Notes under the pieces: model-generated | Told to the model about the DNA's origin: nothing | What the model saw: the letters and a program-made list of their open reading frames with translations, nothing else | The model's database searches: none | Assembly (NCBI RefSeq): GCF_001447155.2 | Contig: NZ_CP014754.1 | Span: 992,001 to 1,056,000, forward strand | Direction: 5' to 3' | DNA: 64,000 bases | Origin: Marinobacter sp. LQ44 | Lineage (GTDB): Bacteria; Pseudomonadota; Gammaproteobacteria; Pseudomonadales; Oleiphilaceae | Program-made: the position numbers and the translations under genes | Shown: positions 16,341 to 25,812 of the stretch, piece by piece | Position numbering within the stretch: the first letter of the stretch is position 1 | Layout of the letters: every line of letters starts with the position of its first letter

Positions 16341-17421
16341 GGAGCCCCGGCCGAGACATCTGGCCGCCCCGCTTTTGTTTCATACGTTGCTGGTTTCATC
16401 GCTTGCTCATTCAGCAGAGCCAGTGTTTACAGTACGAGATTCCGCCATTCTGGATGTACTGGCACCGGAATCACTCCCATATTCGTTCTACACGTTTGAA
16501 CCCGATGAATACTGGGCAGAACCAGAGGATTCCTGGTGGATGAGTCTCAGCAACTGGGTGATCCGCCAGGAACGCATTCATGGCACTACGGTCCAGAACT
16601 TTGGCGCCTGGGCTGATCGCACTTTGTCCCGATCCTCTCACTCGCTTCCAAACAACGAGAGTTATCTGAGAATCGGGTTTGCGGCAGAATCCGAGTACAG
16701 TGATCCGGCGCAATTCAAACCGGAGCTGAGGTTCCGGCTGGATGTTCCCACCACCCAGCAAAAGCTGCGCCTGGTCATTGAGAGCGAAAGCGATGAACTG
16801 ATCTCGCTGGGTGAACGGGAACGGGATAGGCAACTCACGGAGCCCAACCGTACCGATACGGAAACTACCGGTGCACTGCGTTTCCTTGCACAGGTGGGCG
16901 ACGCCATCAACCTGTCCACCGATGTGGGCGGCCGCCTGAGGTTGCCACCGGAAATGTTCTGGCGAACCACCGCCAGCAAGGGCTGGCAACTGGATGATGC
17001 CTGGGCGCTGAATGTACAGCAGCGGGTATACTACTACCATACCCGGGGATGGGGGGCGCGGTCATGGTTCGGCGCAGACCGGTCACTTGGCAACGGCTGG
17101 CATTTCTACACGTCATCGGAGCTCGAGTGGTTGCACCAGGACCGCAAGTTTGAAGCAGCACAAATCTTCAGCACGCGTAAACGGCTCAGCCATCGTTCCG
17201 TCCTCACCCCCAGGCTGGGGGCCCTTGGTGAAAGTCAGCCATCGTGGCGAACCACGTCCTACTTTGCCGATCTCACATGGCGTTATCGCTTGTACGAAGA
17301 TTGGCTGTTTGCGGAACTGATTCCAGCCCTGGAGTTTCCCAGAGAAGAGGGTTTCAAAGATCAGGCCTCGGTGGTGTTCCGTATCGAAATGTACTTTTCA
17401 GGCATGATTGACCGACACTGA
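16327..17421 (+). CDS. Predicted exported beta-rich protein of unknown function
   Basis: About 364 residues. I prefer the TTG at 16327, which gives a basic start and signal peptide (SFVKEPRPRHLAAPLLF... ending near SLAHSA) and overlaps coaE by 14 bases; ATG 16285 and TTG 16375 are alternatives. The mature part has many aromatic, alternating segments (QQRVYYYHTRGWGARSWFG, WRTTSYFADLTWRYRLY) and ends in FRIEMYFSGMIDRH, like an outer-membrane barrel. I do not recognise the family by name. It ends two bases before the preferred trmO start. Confidence 0.65.
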   Translation: MSFVKEPRPRHLAAPLLFHTLLVSSLAHSAEPVFTVRDSAILDVLAPESLPYSFYTFEPDEYWAEPEDSWWMSLSNWVIRQERIHGTTVQNFGAWADRTLSRSSHSLPNNESYLRIGFAAESEYSDPAQFKPELRFRLDVPTTQQKLRLVIESESDELISLGERERDRQLTEPNRTDTETTGALRFLAQVGDAINLSTDVGGRLRLPPEMFWRTTASKGWQLDDAWALNVQQRVYYYHTRGWGARSWFGADRSLGNGWHFYTSSELEWLHQDRKFEAAQIFSTRKRLSHRSVLTPRLGALGESQPSWRTTSYFADLTWRYRLYEDWLFAELIPALEFPREEGFKDQASVVFRIEMYFSGMIDRH

Positions 17422-17422
17422 T

Positions 17423-18172
17423 ATGACCAGACCACGCCACAAATCCCGACCGGCAGACCAGGCTCTCACACTCACTCCCATTGCCATTACCCACTCCTGC
17501 TTCAAAGACAAGTTCGGGGTGCCACGCCAACCGGGGCTTACGCGCCATGCCCATGCCGAGCTGCTGATCCAGAGCCCGTTTGACCGGGAAGACGCCTTTC
17601 GGGGCCTGGAAACCGCCAGTCATCTGTGGCTTACATTTCAGTTCCACGAGGCCATTCGCGCCGAGTGGCGGCCGGTGGTTCGCCCCCCACGGCTAGGCGG
17701 TAACAAAAAGATTGGCGTCTTCGCCAGTCGCTCGCCTTTCAGGCCGAACAGCCTTGGTTTGTCCGTGGTCAGGAACGAGGGGTTGATTCGCAAAAACGGG
17801 CAGCTGGTTCTGCGCATCAGCGACCACGACCTGATCGAAGGCACGCCAATATTAGATATCAAACCCTATTTGCCGTTTGCCGATTCGGTGCCAGAGGCTT
17901 CCCTCGGCTGGGCAGAGTCTGCGCCCACCGAGCGCGCCGACGTGGCATTCAGCCCTGAGGCCTCCGCGCAACTGGCAACCCTGCCAGTAGAGGAATATCC
18001 GGATGTGAGGGCGCTGATCGAAGACGTCGTGAGTTATGACCCCAGGCCGTCCTTTCGCCGCGGGCGAGATGAAGAGCGCATTTACGGCGCCAACCTTTAT
18101 GACCTCAATGTACGTTTCCGGTTTGTGAACGATGATTCAAAGATACGTGTGGAAGTGATATCCGTCTGTTAA
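17423..18172 (+). CDS. trmO: tRNA (N6-threonylcarbamoyladenosine37) methyltransferase TrmO
   Basis: 249 residues. The TsaA/UPF0066 beta-barrel fills residues about 15-150, with FKDKFGVPRQPGL, the HLWLTFQFHE segment and IGVFASRSPFRPNSLGLSVV, the SAM-binding signature. The C-terminal extension (YDPRPSFRRGRDEERIYGAN) matches the longer TrmO proteins. It methylates t6A37 of threonine tRNAs to m6t6A. ATG 17423 follows the previous stop by one base; an in-frame TTG at 17408 is possible. Confidence 0.92.
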   Translation: MTRPRHKSRPADQALTLTPIAITHSCFKDKFGVPRQPGLTRHAHAELLIQSPFDREDAFRGLETASHLWLTFQFHEAIRAEWRPVVRPPRLGGNKKIGVFASRSPFRPNSLGLSVVRNEGLIRKNGQLVLRISDHDLIEGTPILDIKPYLPFADSVPEASLGWAESAPTERADVAFSPEASAQLATLPVEEYPDVRALIEDVVSYDPRPSFRRGRDEERIYGANLYDLNVRFRFVNDDSKIRVEVISVC

Positions 18173-18215
18173 ACTGCTGCTGGTGATTTTGTAGTCGACA
18201 CAGGGAACTTGTGCC

Positions 18216-20570
18216 TTGCTTTCCAACCGGTTTTTAAAGCGTTTAGGTGTTCGTCCGCTGGCTCTCCGCTTGCTGGGGTGGGTGCTGCTCTATAGCCTGA
18301 TTCTGTCTCTGGTGGCGACCGGCGTGCAGATGATTGGCGAGTTTGATCGCCAGAAAACGGAACTTCAGTCGAGCCAGGAGCGGGCCGTTGAGCTGATATC
18401 CGGCAGCATGGGCACCAACCTTTGGGTAATGAACTTCAGCGAGGTGGCTAACAGCCTCGACGATATGCGGGCCATGCCCTCGGTGCAGTATGCCCGCGTA
18501 ATCACCACCACGGGTGAGGAATTCAGCACTGGCCAATATCCGGAAGGCCGGGTGATTTCCCAGACATTTCCCCTTGAGTTCAATCGATCCACGTTTGACC
18601 AGCCCCGCCGGGTCGGGGAACTCACGGTTGTTTCCTCCGTTGAGCAAATCTACGAGAACGTTCTGGACCAGGCCCTGATGAACCTGTTGTTCCAGTCGCT
18701 GGTGGTGATGCTGGGCACTCTCGGCCTGTTGTTGATCGTTCGGGTAACCTTGTCCCGGCACCTGGAAACCATGGCTGATTACGCCGCCAAGCTAAACCTC
18801 GATGCCCTGGTTGACCCACTTCAGTTACGCCGAAAGCCGCCCCGCCGGCCGGATGAGCTGTCAGAGCTTGAGCAGGCCCTCAACAAGATGCGCCTGCAGA
18901 TCCTGGAAGACACCCGCTCACTGCGCCAGACCACGATCAAAACCCAGGGCGAGCGCGATGAAGCCATTCGGGCCAACCATGCCAAAAACCAGTTTCTGGC
19001 CAATGTCAGCCACGAGTTGCGCATTCCGCTGCAGTCGGTGTTGGGGTACGCCAACCTTCTGACCGACACCCCACTGGATCAGGAACAGCGGGAGTATGTC
19101 AGCACACTGCTTAACGCGTCTGAAAGCCTGTCGGCCATTATCAATGACCTGCTGGATATCTCCAGTATGGAAGCCGGTAAGCTGGAACTGGAAGCCATTC
19201 CGTTCGATCTCAGGGAAACCCTCAACGATCTGATCCACATGCTGGGTTCCCGGGCCAGGGAAAAAGGCCTGGCTCTTGAAATGCGGGTTGATGAGAACCT
19301 GCCCTGGGCGATGATCGGCGACCCGGTGCGGCTACGGCAGATATTGCTCAATCTGCTCTCCAATGCCATCAAGTTTACCGATTCCGGCCATGTGCTGATC
19401 AGTATAGAAGTACTTGGGCGGAAAGAGGGTAATGTTCGCTTACGCCTTGCGGTTGAGGATACCGGCGTCGGCATTAACCCCGAAGACATCCCGCTGGTGT
19501 ATGAACCCTATGTGCAGCTGGGCCAACGGTTCCAGCGGCAACTGCCCGGTGCGGGATTGGGGCTGACGATCTGCCGCCAGCTTGTTGATCTGATGGGTGG
19601 TTCCATGGATCTGGAAAGCCGCCCCGGGCAGGGCTCCACGTTCTGGGTGGAGCTGACCCTGCAGGCGGCCGGCGATGCCTCAACCCGTATTCGGCCTGAC
19701 TCCCATATGGTCCGGGGGCGAAAGATCCTGGTGGTGGATTCTTACGAACTGTCACGCAAGATCACACTGGAAATGCTGTCCCGCTATGAGGTTCAGATCG
19801 AGGCAGTGAAAGCCGCCGGTGAGGCCCTGACGTCGCTACGCCAGGCCTTCGATGCCGGCGACCCATATCACGCCATCATTCTTGATGGTTTTGTGCCCGA
19901 TATGGACAGCGATTTGTTATGCCGGCAGATTCGCAGTAACCCGCAATGGGCCGACATGCGGCTACTGATTCTCTCATCCAATCCTCAGCGTGGTGATGCC
20001 GAACATTTTCGTCAGGCCGGGGCGGACGCTTTCCTGAGCAAATCGCTGCGGGAATCTTATCTGATCCCCATCCTTAACCAACTGTTCCTGGACGTGGAAA
20101 AACAGGAACGCCGATTCCTGACCCGCTTTTCGCTTCAGGCAATAACCGATGTCACAGTCAAACAGCGGCAGATTCCCTGCGGCCGTATGCGCGTGCTTCT
20201 GGTTGAAGACAACCCGGTGAATCGCACCCTCACCCGTCGGCTACTGGAAAAGCTCGGCTGTGAGGTGATGACCGCCAACGACGGCCAGGCCGCGTCTGCC
20301 TTGTGGCAGTGGCATCAGTTTGACCTGGTATTTATGGATTGCGTTATGCCTCGCATGGATGGTTTTGAAGCCACCAGACGGTTGCGCCGCTGGGAAGAAG
20401 ACCATCATCGGGCCAGCGTACCGGTGGTTGCGCTAACCGCCAGCGCAATGGAAGAGGACGAAGAACGCTGTCGGGCGGCCGGTATGGATGCGTTTGTTGC
20501 CAAGCCTGTCAACCTTGAAATGCTACGGGCAGTACTGGAACAATACTGCCAGGCCGCTGCTGAATCCTGA
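18216..20570 (+). CDS. Hybrid sensor histidine kinase with two receiver domains
   Basis: 784 residues. Membrane segments near 20-42 and 160-185 flank a periplasmic sensor of about 120 residues. HAMP and coiled coil follow, then HisKA with [10 protein letters not shown] (His about 266), HATPase ([29 protein letters not shown]), REC1 (about 500-620, Asp about 557 in ILDGFVPD) and REC2 (about 657-780, [10 protein letters not shown], Asp about 708 in [14 protein letters not shown]). REC1 has VVDS where two acidic residues are usual, so its metal site may be weak. No HPt domain or partner regulator is adjacent. The start is TTG 18216 with AGGGA upstream. The signal sensed is unknown. Confidence 0.9.
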   Translation: MLSNRFLKRLGVRPLALRLLGWVLLYSLILSLVATGVQMIGEFDRQKTELQSSQERAVELISGSMGTNLWVMNFSEVANSLDDMRAMPSVQYARVITTTGEEFSTGQYPEGRVISQTFPLEFNRSTFDQPRRVGELTVVSSVEQIYENVLDQALMNLLFQSLVVMLGTLGLLLIVRVTLSRHLETMADYAAKLNLDALVDPLQLRRKPPRRPDELSELEQALNKMRLQILEDTRSLRQTTIKTQGERDEAIRANHAKNQFLANVSHELRIPLQSVLGYANLLTDTPLDQEQREYVSTLLNASESLSAIINDLLDISSMEAGKLELEAIPFDLRETLNDLIHMLGSRAREKGLALEMRVDENLPWAMIGDPVRLRQILLNLLSNAIKFTDSGHVLISIEVLGRKEGNVRLRLAVEDTGVGINPEDIPLVYEPYVQLGQRFQRQLPGAGLGLTICRQLVDLMGGSMDLESRPGQGSTFWVELTLQAAGDASTRIRPDSHMVRGRKILVVDSYELSRKITLEMLSRYEVQIEAVKAAGEALTSLRQAFDAGDPYHAIILDGFVPDMDSDLLCRQIRSNPQWADMRLLILSSNPQRGDAEHFRQAGADAFLSKSLRESYLIPILNQLFLDVEKQERRFLTRFSLQAITDVTVKQRQIPCGRMRVLLVEDNPVNRTLTRRLLEKLGCEVMTANDGQAASALWQWHQFDLVFMDCVMPRMDGFEATRRLRRWEEDHHRASVPVVALTASAMEEDEERCRAAGMDAFVAKPVNLEMLRAVLEQYCQAAAES

Positions 20571-20604
20571 GCACCGGCATGTTACCTACAGCCCGGATTC
20601 TGAT

Positions 20605-20793
20605 ATGAATGTTGAATGCCCCACTTGCAAAAAGTCTGTCGAATGGACGGAAACCAACCCATTTCGGCCTTTCTGTTCCGAACGATGCAAACTGATTGAT
20701 CTTGGCGCCTGGGCCAATGAAGAGTACCGGGTACCCGCCGAGAACGTTTCTCCGGATGACCTCGACCAGATCGACGAAGCCACCCGGCACTGA
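20605..20793 (+). CDS. yacG: Zinc protein YacG (DNA gyrase inhibitor family)
   Basis: 62 residues. Four cysteine ligands in CPTCKK and [15 protein letters not shown], then an acidic C-terminus. E. coli YacG binds GyrB and inhibits gyrase. It normally follows coaE (with zapD); here five other genes, including the sensor kinase, lie between. The start at 20605 gives the family length; the longer frame would overlap the kinase gene. Confidence 0.93.
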   Translation: MNVECPTCKKSVEWTETNPFRPFCSERCKLIDLGAWANEEYRVPAENVSPDDLDQIDEATRH

Positions 20794-20959
20794 ATCAGCA
20801 AGGCCACATCAGCCCGACTGACTACCCTTTCCAACGGCTTACGGGCATTTAAGTTGTGATGCGGTTGGCAGGTCGTTACCATCCTCTCAGTCATAACTAT
20901 CGCTGATGCCGGCAGTTCCGGCCGGTGCGAACTCAAACGACAGCAATAAAGGTGTAAAC

Positions 20960-21526
20960 ATGAAAGTAACCCGCATCTCCGCTCTGGCGCTTTCTCTGGC
21001 AGCCGCCCCTGTGTTCGCCGCTGATCTGGATCTGAGCCTGACCAATAACTCGGCAAAGGGCCAGGTCAACTTTTTCGGCGCGCAAAACGATATTCAGCTG
21101 GGCGCAGGCTACACCTACCGTGACAGTCGCCGCCATATCGGTAACCTCGACTTTCACGCGCAAGGCCGTACCTCCATTGGTAACCTGCCAACCACAGCCG
21201 GCGTGGGCCTCAAAGGGGTCTTTTACGATGAGCGCCGCCGCAATGTGGATGGTGGCGCTGTTGGTCTGGGTGGTTTTGCCACCGTGAATGTGCCAGACGT
21301 ACCCGGCCTGTCATTTAGCGGCAGCCTCCACTACGCCCCGACCATTCTGTCGTTTGGAGATTCCGACGACATGACCAGCCTGGAACTGCGCGGAAGCTAC
21401 CGCGTGATTCGCAACGCAGAGGTGTTTGCCGGTTACCGCTACCTGAACACCGAGCTGGACTTTGCCGGCTCCCCAGACATCAATCTGGATGAAGGTGTGC
21501 TGGCCGGCATCAAGATTTTCTTCTAA
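20960..21526 (+). CDS. YfaZ-family outer-membrane protein
   Basis: 188 residues. Signal peptide MKVTRISALALSLAAAPVFA, then a small beta-barrel of alternating strands (DIQLGAGYTYRDSRRHIGNL, ELRGSYRVIRNAEVFAGYRY) ending in IKIFF, a C-terminal phenylalanine typical of BamA-inserted barrels. It fits the YfaZ family of enterobacteria, whose function is not established. AAAGGTG precedes the ATG at 20960. A strong hairpin follows the stop. Confidence 0.82.
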   Translation: MKVTRISALALSLAAAPVFAADLDLSLTNNSAKGQVNFFGAQNDIQLGAGYTYRDSRRHIGNLDFHAQGRTSIGNLPTTAGVGLKGVFYDERRRNVDGGAVGLGGFATVNVPDVPGLSFSGSLHYAPTILSFGDSDDMTSLELRGSYRVIRNAEVFAGYRYLNTELDFAGSPDINLDEGVLAGIKIFF

Positions 21527-21544
21527 CCGCGCCATACCGATACT

Positions 21545-21581
21545 GAATCCGTTACCCGGCGAACAGGCGGGTAACGGATTC
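21545..21581 (+). terminator. 14-bp perfect hairpin after the YfaZ-like gene
   Basis: GAATCCGTTACCCG (21545-21558) and CGGGTAACGGATTC (21568-21581) are exact inverted copies with a nine-base loop. No U-tract follows, so it may stop exonucleases or act with other factors rather than be a classical terminator. Confidence 0.6.
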
Positions 21582-21654
21582 GTGCTACTCCTCACGCTCT
21601 CCCCCGCTTTTTGTTGCTAGGCTTCCCGGATACATACTCAACGGATTGTCTGGC

Positions 21655-23874
21655 ATGAGACTGAACCTCCCCACCCTTCTGGCCACCACCCTGATACTCA
21701 GCGCCTGCAGTGGCGACAGCGCGATCGATGGTGCCAGGGAGATCCCGAATCGGTTCGGCAATGCCGTCAATGCCCTGGACGATTTCAGCCCTGGCAGCAC
21801 CGGCGACTCCAACAACGCCCGCGGGCTCAGACCAAACGAAGTCCGGGTCACCATGGAAGTACCCGCCAGCGTTGCCCCGCAGGGTGAACCCACACGCAGG
21901 AATCTGCGGATTGTGGTGCCCGACCGTGTCGAGGTTTACCGTACGGACTATACCCTCAGGAAAGACCTTGGCACGGTGCGTTTTTCAACTGCCACGGACG
22001 ACGATGGTTACCTGATCATTGCGTTTGAGGACGGTGTCCCGCTCGGGCCCGATGTTGTTATCGAAGCCTCCTATCGCGGCACCACGCTCAAAGCCCTCGC
22101 CGCCGACGCGGACCGGGATGTGAAGGTCAACCCGTTTTCCCATTACCTGGTTGTCGAGGGGCTGGGGAATTACGATGCCATCGATTTTCAAACGGTCATG
22201 AATTGTGTCAACAGCAGCCTTTGCCTGAACAAGTATGTTTGGGGCACGGTCGCGGACCAGGTGCATGACTTCGAGATCGACATCGCCACCAATGCCAGTA
22301 TTGCCAGCGCCCTCGACCGGCTGGATAATCGGGCCGACTTCAAAGCCTATGTCGCGGCCATGGCCGATTATGCCCTGCTTGGCCAGGATAACTCAGACAC
22401 CGTCCGCGCCAGTTCCGCCGATTACAATTCGGTCTTCCTGGGGCTGGAGCTTGGCCAGACCTTCCGGGAATCCAATGCGTTCGGTGCCGGCCAATGGGGT
22501 GTTCGTACCGCCCAGGAAGAGGCGCTCACAGACACTGGAAGTGCCTACCTTTACCCAGCGCTGACGCTTACGTCCTTTGAAGCGTTCAACATCAATGTCA
22601 CTTCACTGGCCACCGACATTCCTTACGATCGGCAAACGCTGATTCATGGCACTGATAGTGGTGGCACCCAGGCTTTCTTCAACCGGAGTTCAGACCTTTG
22701 GGCCCGCAACAGTCATTCAAGTGCCCCCGGGGCAGCCACACTCACCCCACCCCGAAACGATGCCCAGAGCGGTGATGCAATGGACCCTGCCCGATTGCTG
22801 GCAGGCCGGGCCCTGTACCAGAGTGTGACCGGCCGCGACAGCAGCCGAATCACGGGGTGGACCCGAAACCCCTATTACTTGGACGCATTCACCTCCGCGC
22901 CGGCAGAGCCGGATAGCAGCCCGGACCGAGTGCTGACCAGCTATTTCTCGGCCGGCAAAGCCATTGAGCTGTTGGAAGAAGGCGGCAAACTCAAACGCCA
23001 GGACACTTTGGAAGACCACTACCTTTCTGTGTTTGAGCTCCACCTGGAGCGCAGCAGCGATTTCAGCCTGTCCATGCTGGCAGAGCAACGCTATAACCTG
23101 GTGTATATCGCGCCCAGATTCGGCAATGAAGATGACCCACTGGTTTTTGAAACAGGGCACGGCACCTGGGACACCCAAACCCCTGACGGAAACCGGCTGG
23201 CATCTGAGGTGACACTCGATCAGTTTCGGGTTGTCCGGGCCAGTCATGGCCAGGTACGAACAGAGGCGAGCTCTGGAACCGGTGATTGGAATCTGGCTAA
23301 CCGATTGTCTCGCCTGAGCCAGTCAGACCAGTATATGGGCAGGTTGACCCTCTATGAAGACCAGCCCGGCGAAGCGTTTGGAACACCGGATATGGGCCTG
23401 GGCGCCGCCACACCGGACGGCTCGCTGATGGCCTTCAATCTGGATGACAGTTACCTTGGCGACGGCCTGGTGATTGCAGGGCAGGCCCCCACTACTTCAC
23501 TGGTGCCGGCCCGCTACAGGCTTCAGGGGGTTATCGTTGCCATGACCGATAACACCGGTCAGATGCTCCAGATCCACAACGGTTTGCTGGAATTGGACGA
23601 CGAAGGCGGTGCCACCATGAACGCTGCCGGCATTGAGATTCACCACGACATCCCATCGAGTGGCGTCTCTGAGCCGAGGCAAGCGAGCCTGGCCACCTCA
23701 CTCGGCGTCACTGCCTCGGAAGACGGCGTGATCACCCTGAGCGGTGGCGAACTCACACTCGCGGGATTCTACACAGGAACAGGTGACCAGATATTTCTGA
23801 CCTTGCGGGATAACACCGGCCCCGAGTTTCAGACCGGGTTACTGATAGCCACGGTGATCCCGGAATCGGACTAA
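21655..23874 (+). CDS. Large lipoprotein of unknown function
   Basis: 739 residues. Signal peptide and lipobox (TLILSACSGDS, Cys about 19) predict an outer-membrane or surface lipoprotein. The mature N-terminus has a linker rich in Gly/Ser/Asp/Asn. The body has no motif that I can name: no convincing lipase GxSxG elbow or protease site. A beta-sandwich-like region may lie near residues 65-135 (NEVRVTMEVPASVAPQGEP). The C-terminal 150 residues look beta-rich (GDQIFLTLRDNTGPEFQTGL). ATG 21655 is preferred over TTG 21646. It may belong to lineage-specific surface proteins of marine bacteria. Confidence 0.65.
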   Translation: MRLNLPTLLATTLILSACSGDSAIDGAREIPNRFGNAVNALDDFSPGSTGDSNNARGLRPNEVRVTMEVPASVAPQGEPTRRNLRIVVPDRVEVYRTDYTLRKDLGTVRFSTATDDDGYLIIAFEDGVPLGPDVVIEASYRGTTLKALAADADRDVKVNPFSHYLVVEGLGNYDAIDFQTVMNCVNSSLCLNKYVWGTVADQVHDFEIDIATNASIASALDRLDNRADFKAYVAAMADYALLGQDNSDTVRASSADYNSVFLGLELGQTFRESNAFGAGQWGVRTAQEEALTDTGSAYLYPALTLTSFEAFNINVTSLATDIPYDRQTLIHGTDSGGTQAFFNRSSDLWARNSHSSAPGAATLTPPRNDAQSGDAMDPARLLAGRALYQSVTGRDSSRITGWTRNPYYLDAFTSAPAEPDSSPDRVLTSYFSAGKAIELLEEGGKLKRQDTLEDHYLSVFELHLERSSDFSLSMLAEQRYNLVYIAPRFGNEDDPLVFETGHGTWDTQTPDGNRLASEVTLDQFRVVRASHGQVRTEASSGTGDWNLANRLSRLSQSDQYMGRLTLYEDQPGEAFGTPDMGLGAATPDGSLMAFNLDDSYLGDGLVIAGQAPTTSLVPARYRLQGVIVAMTDNTGQMLQIHNGLLELDDEGGATMNAAGIEIHHDIPSSGVSEPRQASLATSLGVTASEDGVITLSGGELTLAGFYTGTGDQIFLTLRDNTGPEFQTGLLIATVIPESD

Positions 23875-23907
23875 CAGAACCAGTACTCAGGACGCCTTCG
23901 TATAACC

Positions 23908-23916
23908 TGTTATAAT
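23908..23916 (+). promoter_or_regulatory. Extended -10 promoter upstream of the Bax-like gene
   Basis: TGTTATAAT contains TG-N-TATAAT, a perfect extended -10 element, 43 bases before the next start. No good -35 is seen, which extended -10 promoters do not need. Confidence 0.5.
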
Positions 23917-23959
23917 TTCTGCCATATCGCCTGACATACCCATAAAGACGAGAGGTTTT

Positions 23960-24883
23960 ATGACTGCAGTTACCCGGGCGCTGATGCTGTTTGTTCCTTT
24001 GGTTCTGTTTGCTACTGCTGGCGCCCTGTATGCTCCACCCGGCAGTTCTGGTGGAGACGACGATGACGAAGTGACTCTGGCATCGCTTCCCCGCCTCCCA
24101 GCCTGGGCACAGGACGACCTGCCCGACTTTTCGGTCTATCGTGATGCCACCGAACGTAAAGTCGCGTTCTTCTCGTTCCTTTACCCGCGGATTGTTCTTG
24201 CCAACTCCCGCATTCTGCTTGAACGCGAATACCTTGAGTCGCTTGCCAACAAAGCCGAGCTCTCAGATCGCGAAGAAAAATGGTTGACCGATCACGCGCA
24301 GCGCCTGAGGGTTGATGCCGAAACCGGCAGTGAAGAGCAATTTGCGCTGTTACGAAAGCGACTGGATGTTATTCCGCCATCACTGATTCTTGCCCAGGCG
24401 GCCAATGAATCTGCCTGGGGCACCTCTCGCTTTGCCACTGAGGGAAATAACCTGTTCGGTCAGTGGTGTTTCAGCAAAGGCTGTGGCCTTGTACCCCTGA
24501 GCCGTGTTGAGGGGGCCAGTCATGAGGTGGCGAAATTTTCCTCTCCCTACCAGTCCGTTCGCTCGTATATCCAGAACCTGAACCGACACCCCACCTACCA
24601 ACTGGTCCGAGACCTCCGGTTGCAGAACCGCCAAGCGGAAGAGCCGCTTTCCGGACTGGAAATGGCGGAAGGCCTACTTGGCTATTCCGAACGGGGTGAG
24701 GAATATATAAAAGAGATTCGCTCCATGATTCGCTACAACAATCTTGAGTTCTATGATCAGGAATTCAGGAATTTGTTGGGAGAGCGCACCCCCGCCAAGT
24801 TCAAACAACTGGCCTCAGCGAAGGCAGATACTGCACTGCTTCCTGGCGCGGAAGGCGCCTCGGCCAGCCCGTTTGAAGGCTGA
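23960..24883 (+). CDS. Bax-like glucosaminidase domain protein
   Basis: 307 residues. An N-terminal signal/anchor (LMLFVPLVLFATAGALYA) and an acidic linker precede a glucosaminidase (GH73-like) domain from about 120 to 265. It has LAQAANESAWGTSRFA, with the likely catalytic Glu, then GNNLFGQWCFSKGCG and YQSVRSYIQNLNRHPTY. E. coli Bax has the same layout. These enzymes cut the glycan strands of peptidoglycan. A promoter-like extended -10 is upstream; the acyltransferase gene follows closely on the same strand. Confidence 0.87.
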   Translation: MTAVTRALMLFVPLVLFATAGALYAPPGSSGGDDDDEVTLASLPRLPAWAQDDLPDFSVYRDATERKVAFFSFLYPRIVLANSRILLEREYLESLANKAELSDREEKWLTDHAQRLRVDAETGSEEQFALLRKRLDVIPPSLILAQAANESAWGTSRFATEGNNLFGQWCFSKGCGLVPLSRVEGASHEVAKFSSPYQSVRSYIQNLNRHPTYQLVRDLRLQNRQAEEPLSGLEMAEGLLGYSERGEEYIKEIRSMIRYNNLEFYDQEFRNLLGERTPAKFKQLASAKADTALLPGAEGASASPFEG

Positions 24884-24915
24884 CATTAAAATCTGAACCT
24901 ACAGAGATAGTGCCC

Positions 24916-25812
24916 ATGCTCAATTTCCTGCCCGCCCCGGTGAAAGGGGTTCTGGTGGTTCTGCTTATCCTGCTAAATACCATTGTTTTCCTTCCGTTCC
25001 TGCTGCTGTTTGCCATCATCAAACTGGTGATTCCGGTCACGCCCGTGCGCAAGGTCTGCACGGTGATCGTCAATGGCATCGCCTGGTACTGGATAGGCTT
25101 CAATAACACATTGGTAAAACTGTTCCACAAAGTTGAATGGGACATTCGGGGCGCTCAGGAACTCAGCCGAAAACACTGGTACTTCGTGACCTGTAACCAC
25201 CAGAGCTGGACAGACATTCCGGCGATTCAGTACGTATTGAACAGCAAGATTCCCCTGCTGAAATTCTTCCTCAAGAAGCAATTGATCTGGGTACCCCTGC
25301 TGGGCGTTGCCTGGTGGGCGCTGGATTTTCCGTTCATGCATCGCCATACCAAAGAGCAGATCGCCAAACGTCCGGAACTGAAAGGCAAAGACATTGCAGC
25401 CACGCGCGCAGCCTGTGAGAAATTTCGCTATACGCCGGTGACCATTTTCAACTTTATGGAAGGCACCCGCTTTACACCAGAAAAACATGCCCGCCAGAAT
25501 TCACCCTATAAAAACCTGCTGAAACCCCGCGCAGGTGGAACGGCGTTTGTATTTGGCGCCATGGGCGAGATGATTCACACCATGCTGGATGTGACCATCG
25601 TGTACCCCAACGGCAAGCCGGGCATCTGGGACTACCTGTGCGGCAGGGTAGACAAGATCATTATCGACATTCGCACCCGGGAGGTGCCAGAGCGCTTTCT
25701 GGGTATGGATTATGAGGGTAACCGGGAGCTGCGCGTGGACTTCCAGCGCTGGGTAAGCGAGATATGGGCAGAGAAAGATGCCCGGATTGAGGAGCTGAAG
25801 GCCGGGGTCTGA
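24916..25812 (+). CDS. YihG-type 1-acylglycerol-3-phosphate acyltransferase
   Basis: 298 residues. N-terminal hydrophobic segments (about 5-45), then the PlsC acyltransferase core with NHQSWTD (the NHx4D catalytic motif, about residues 94-100) and FMEGTRFTPEKH (the EGTR motif). Blocks such as KKQLIWVPLLGVAWWALDFP and RPELKGKDIAATRAACEKFR align by eye with E. coli YihG. It acylates lysophosphatidic acid at sn-2 in the inner membrane. ATG 24916 is preferred; GTG 24910 is in frame. It is convergent with the LuxR gene, the two stops abutting. Confidence 0.88.
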   Translation: MLNFLPAPVKGVLVVLLILLNTIVFLPFLLLFAIIKLVIPVTPVRKVCTVIVNGIAWYWIGFNNTLVKLFHKVEWDIRGAQELSRKHWYFVTCNHQSWTDIPAIQYVLNSKIPLLKFFLKKQLIWVPLLGVAWWALDFPFMHRHTKEQIAKRPELKGKDIAATRAACEKFRYTPVTIFNFMEGTRFTPEKHARQNSPYKNLLKPRAGGTAFVFGAMGEMIHTMLDVTIVYPNGKPGIWDYLCGRVDKIIIDIRTREVPERFLGMDYEGNRELRVDFQRWVSEIWAEKDARIEELKAGV

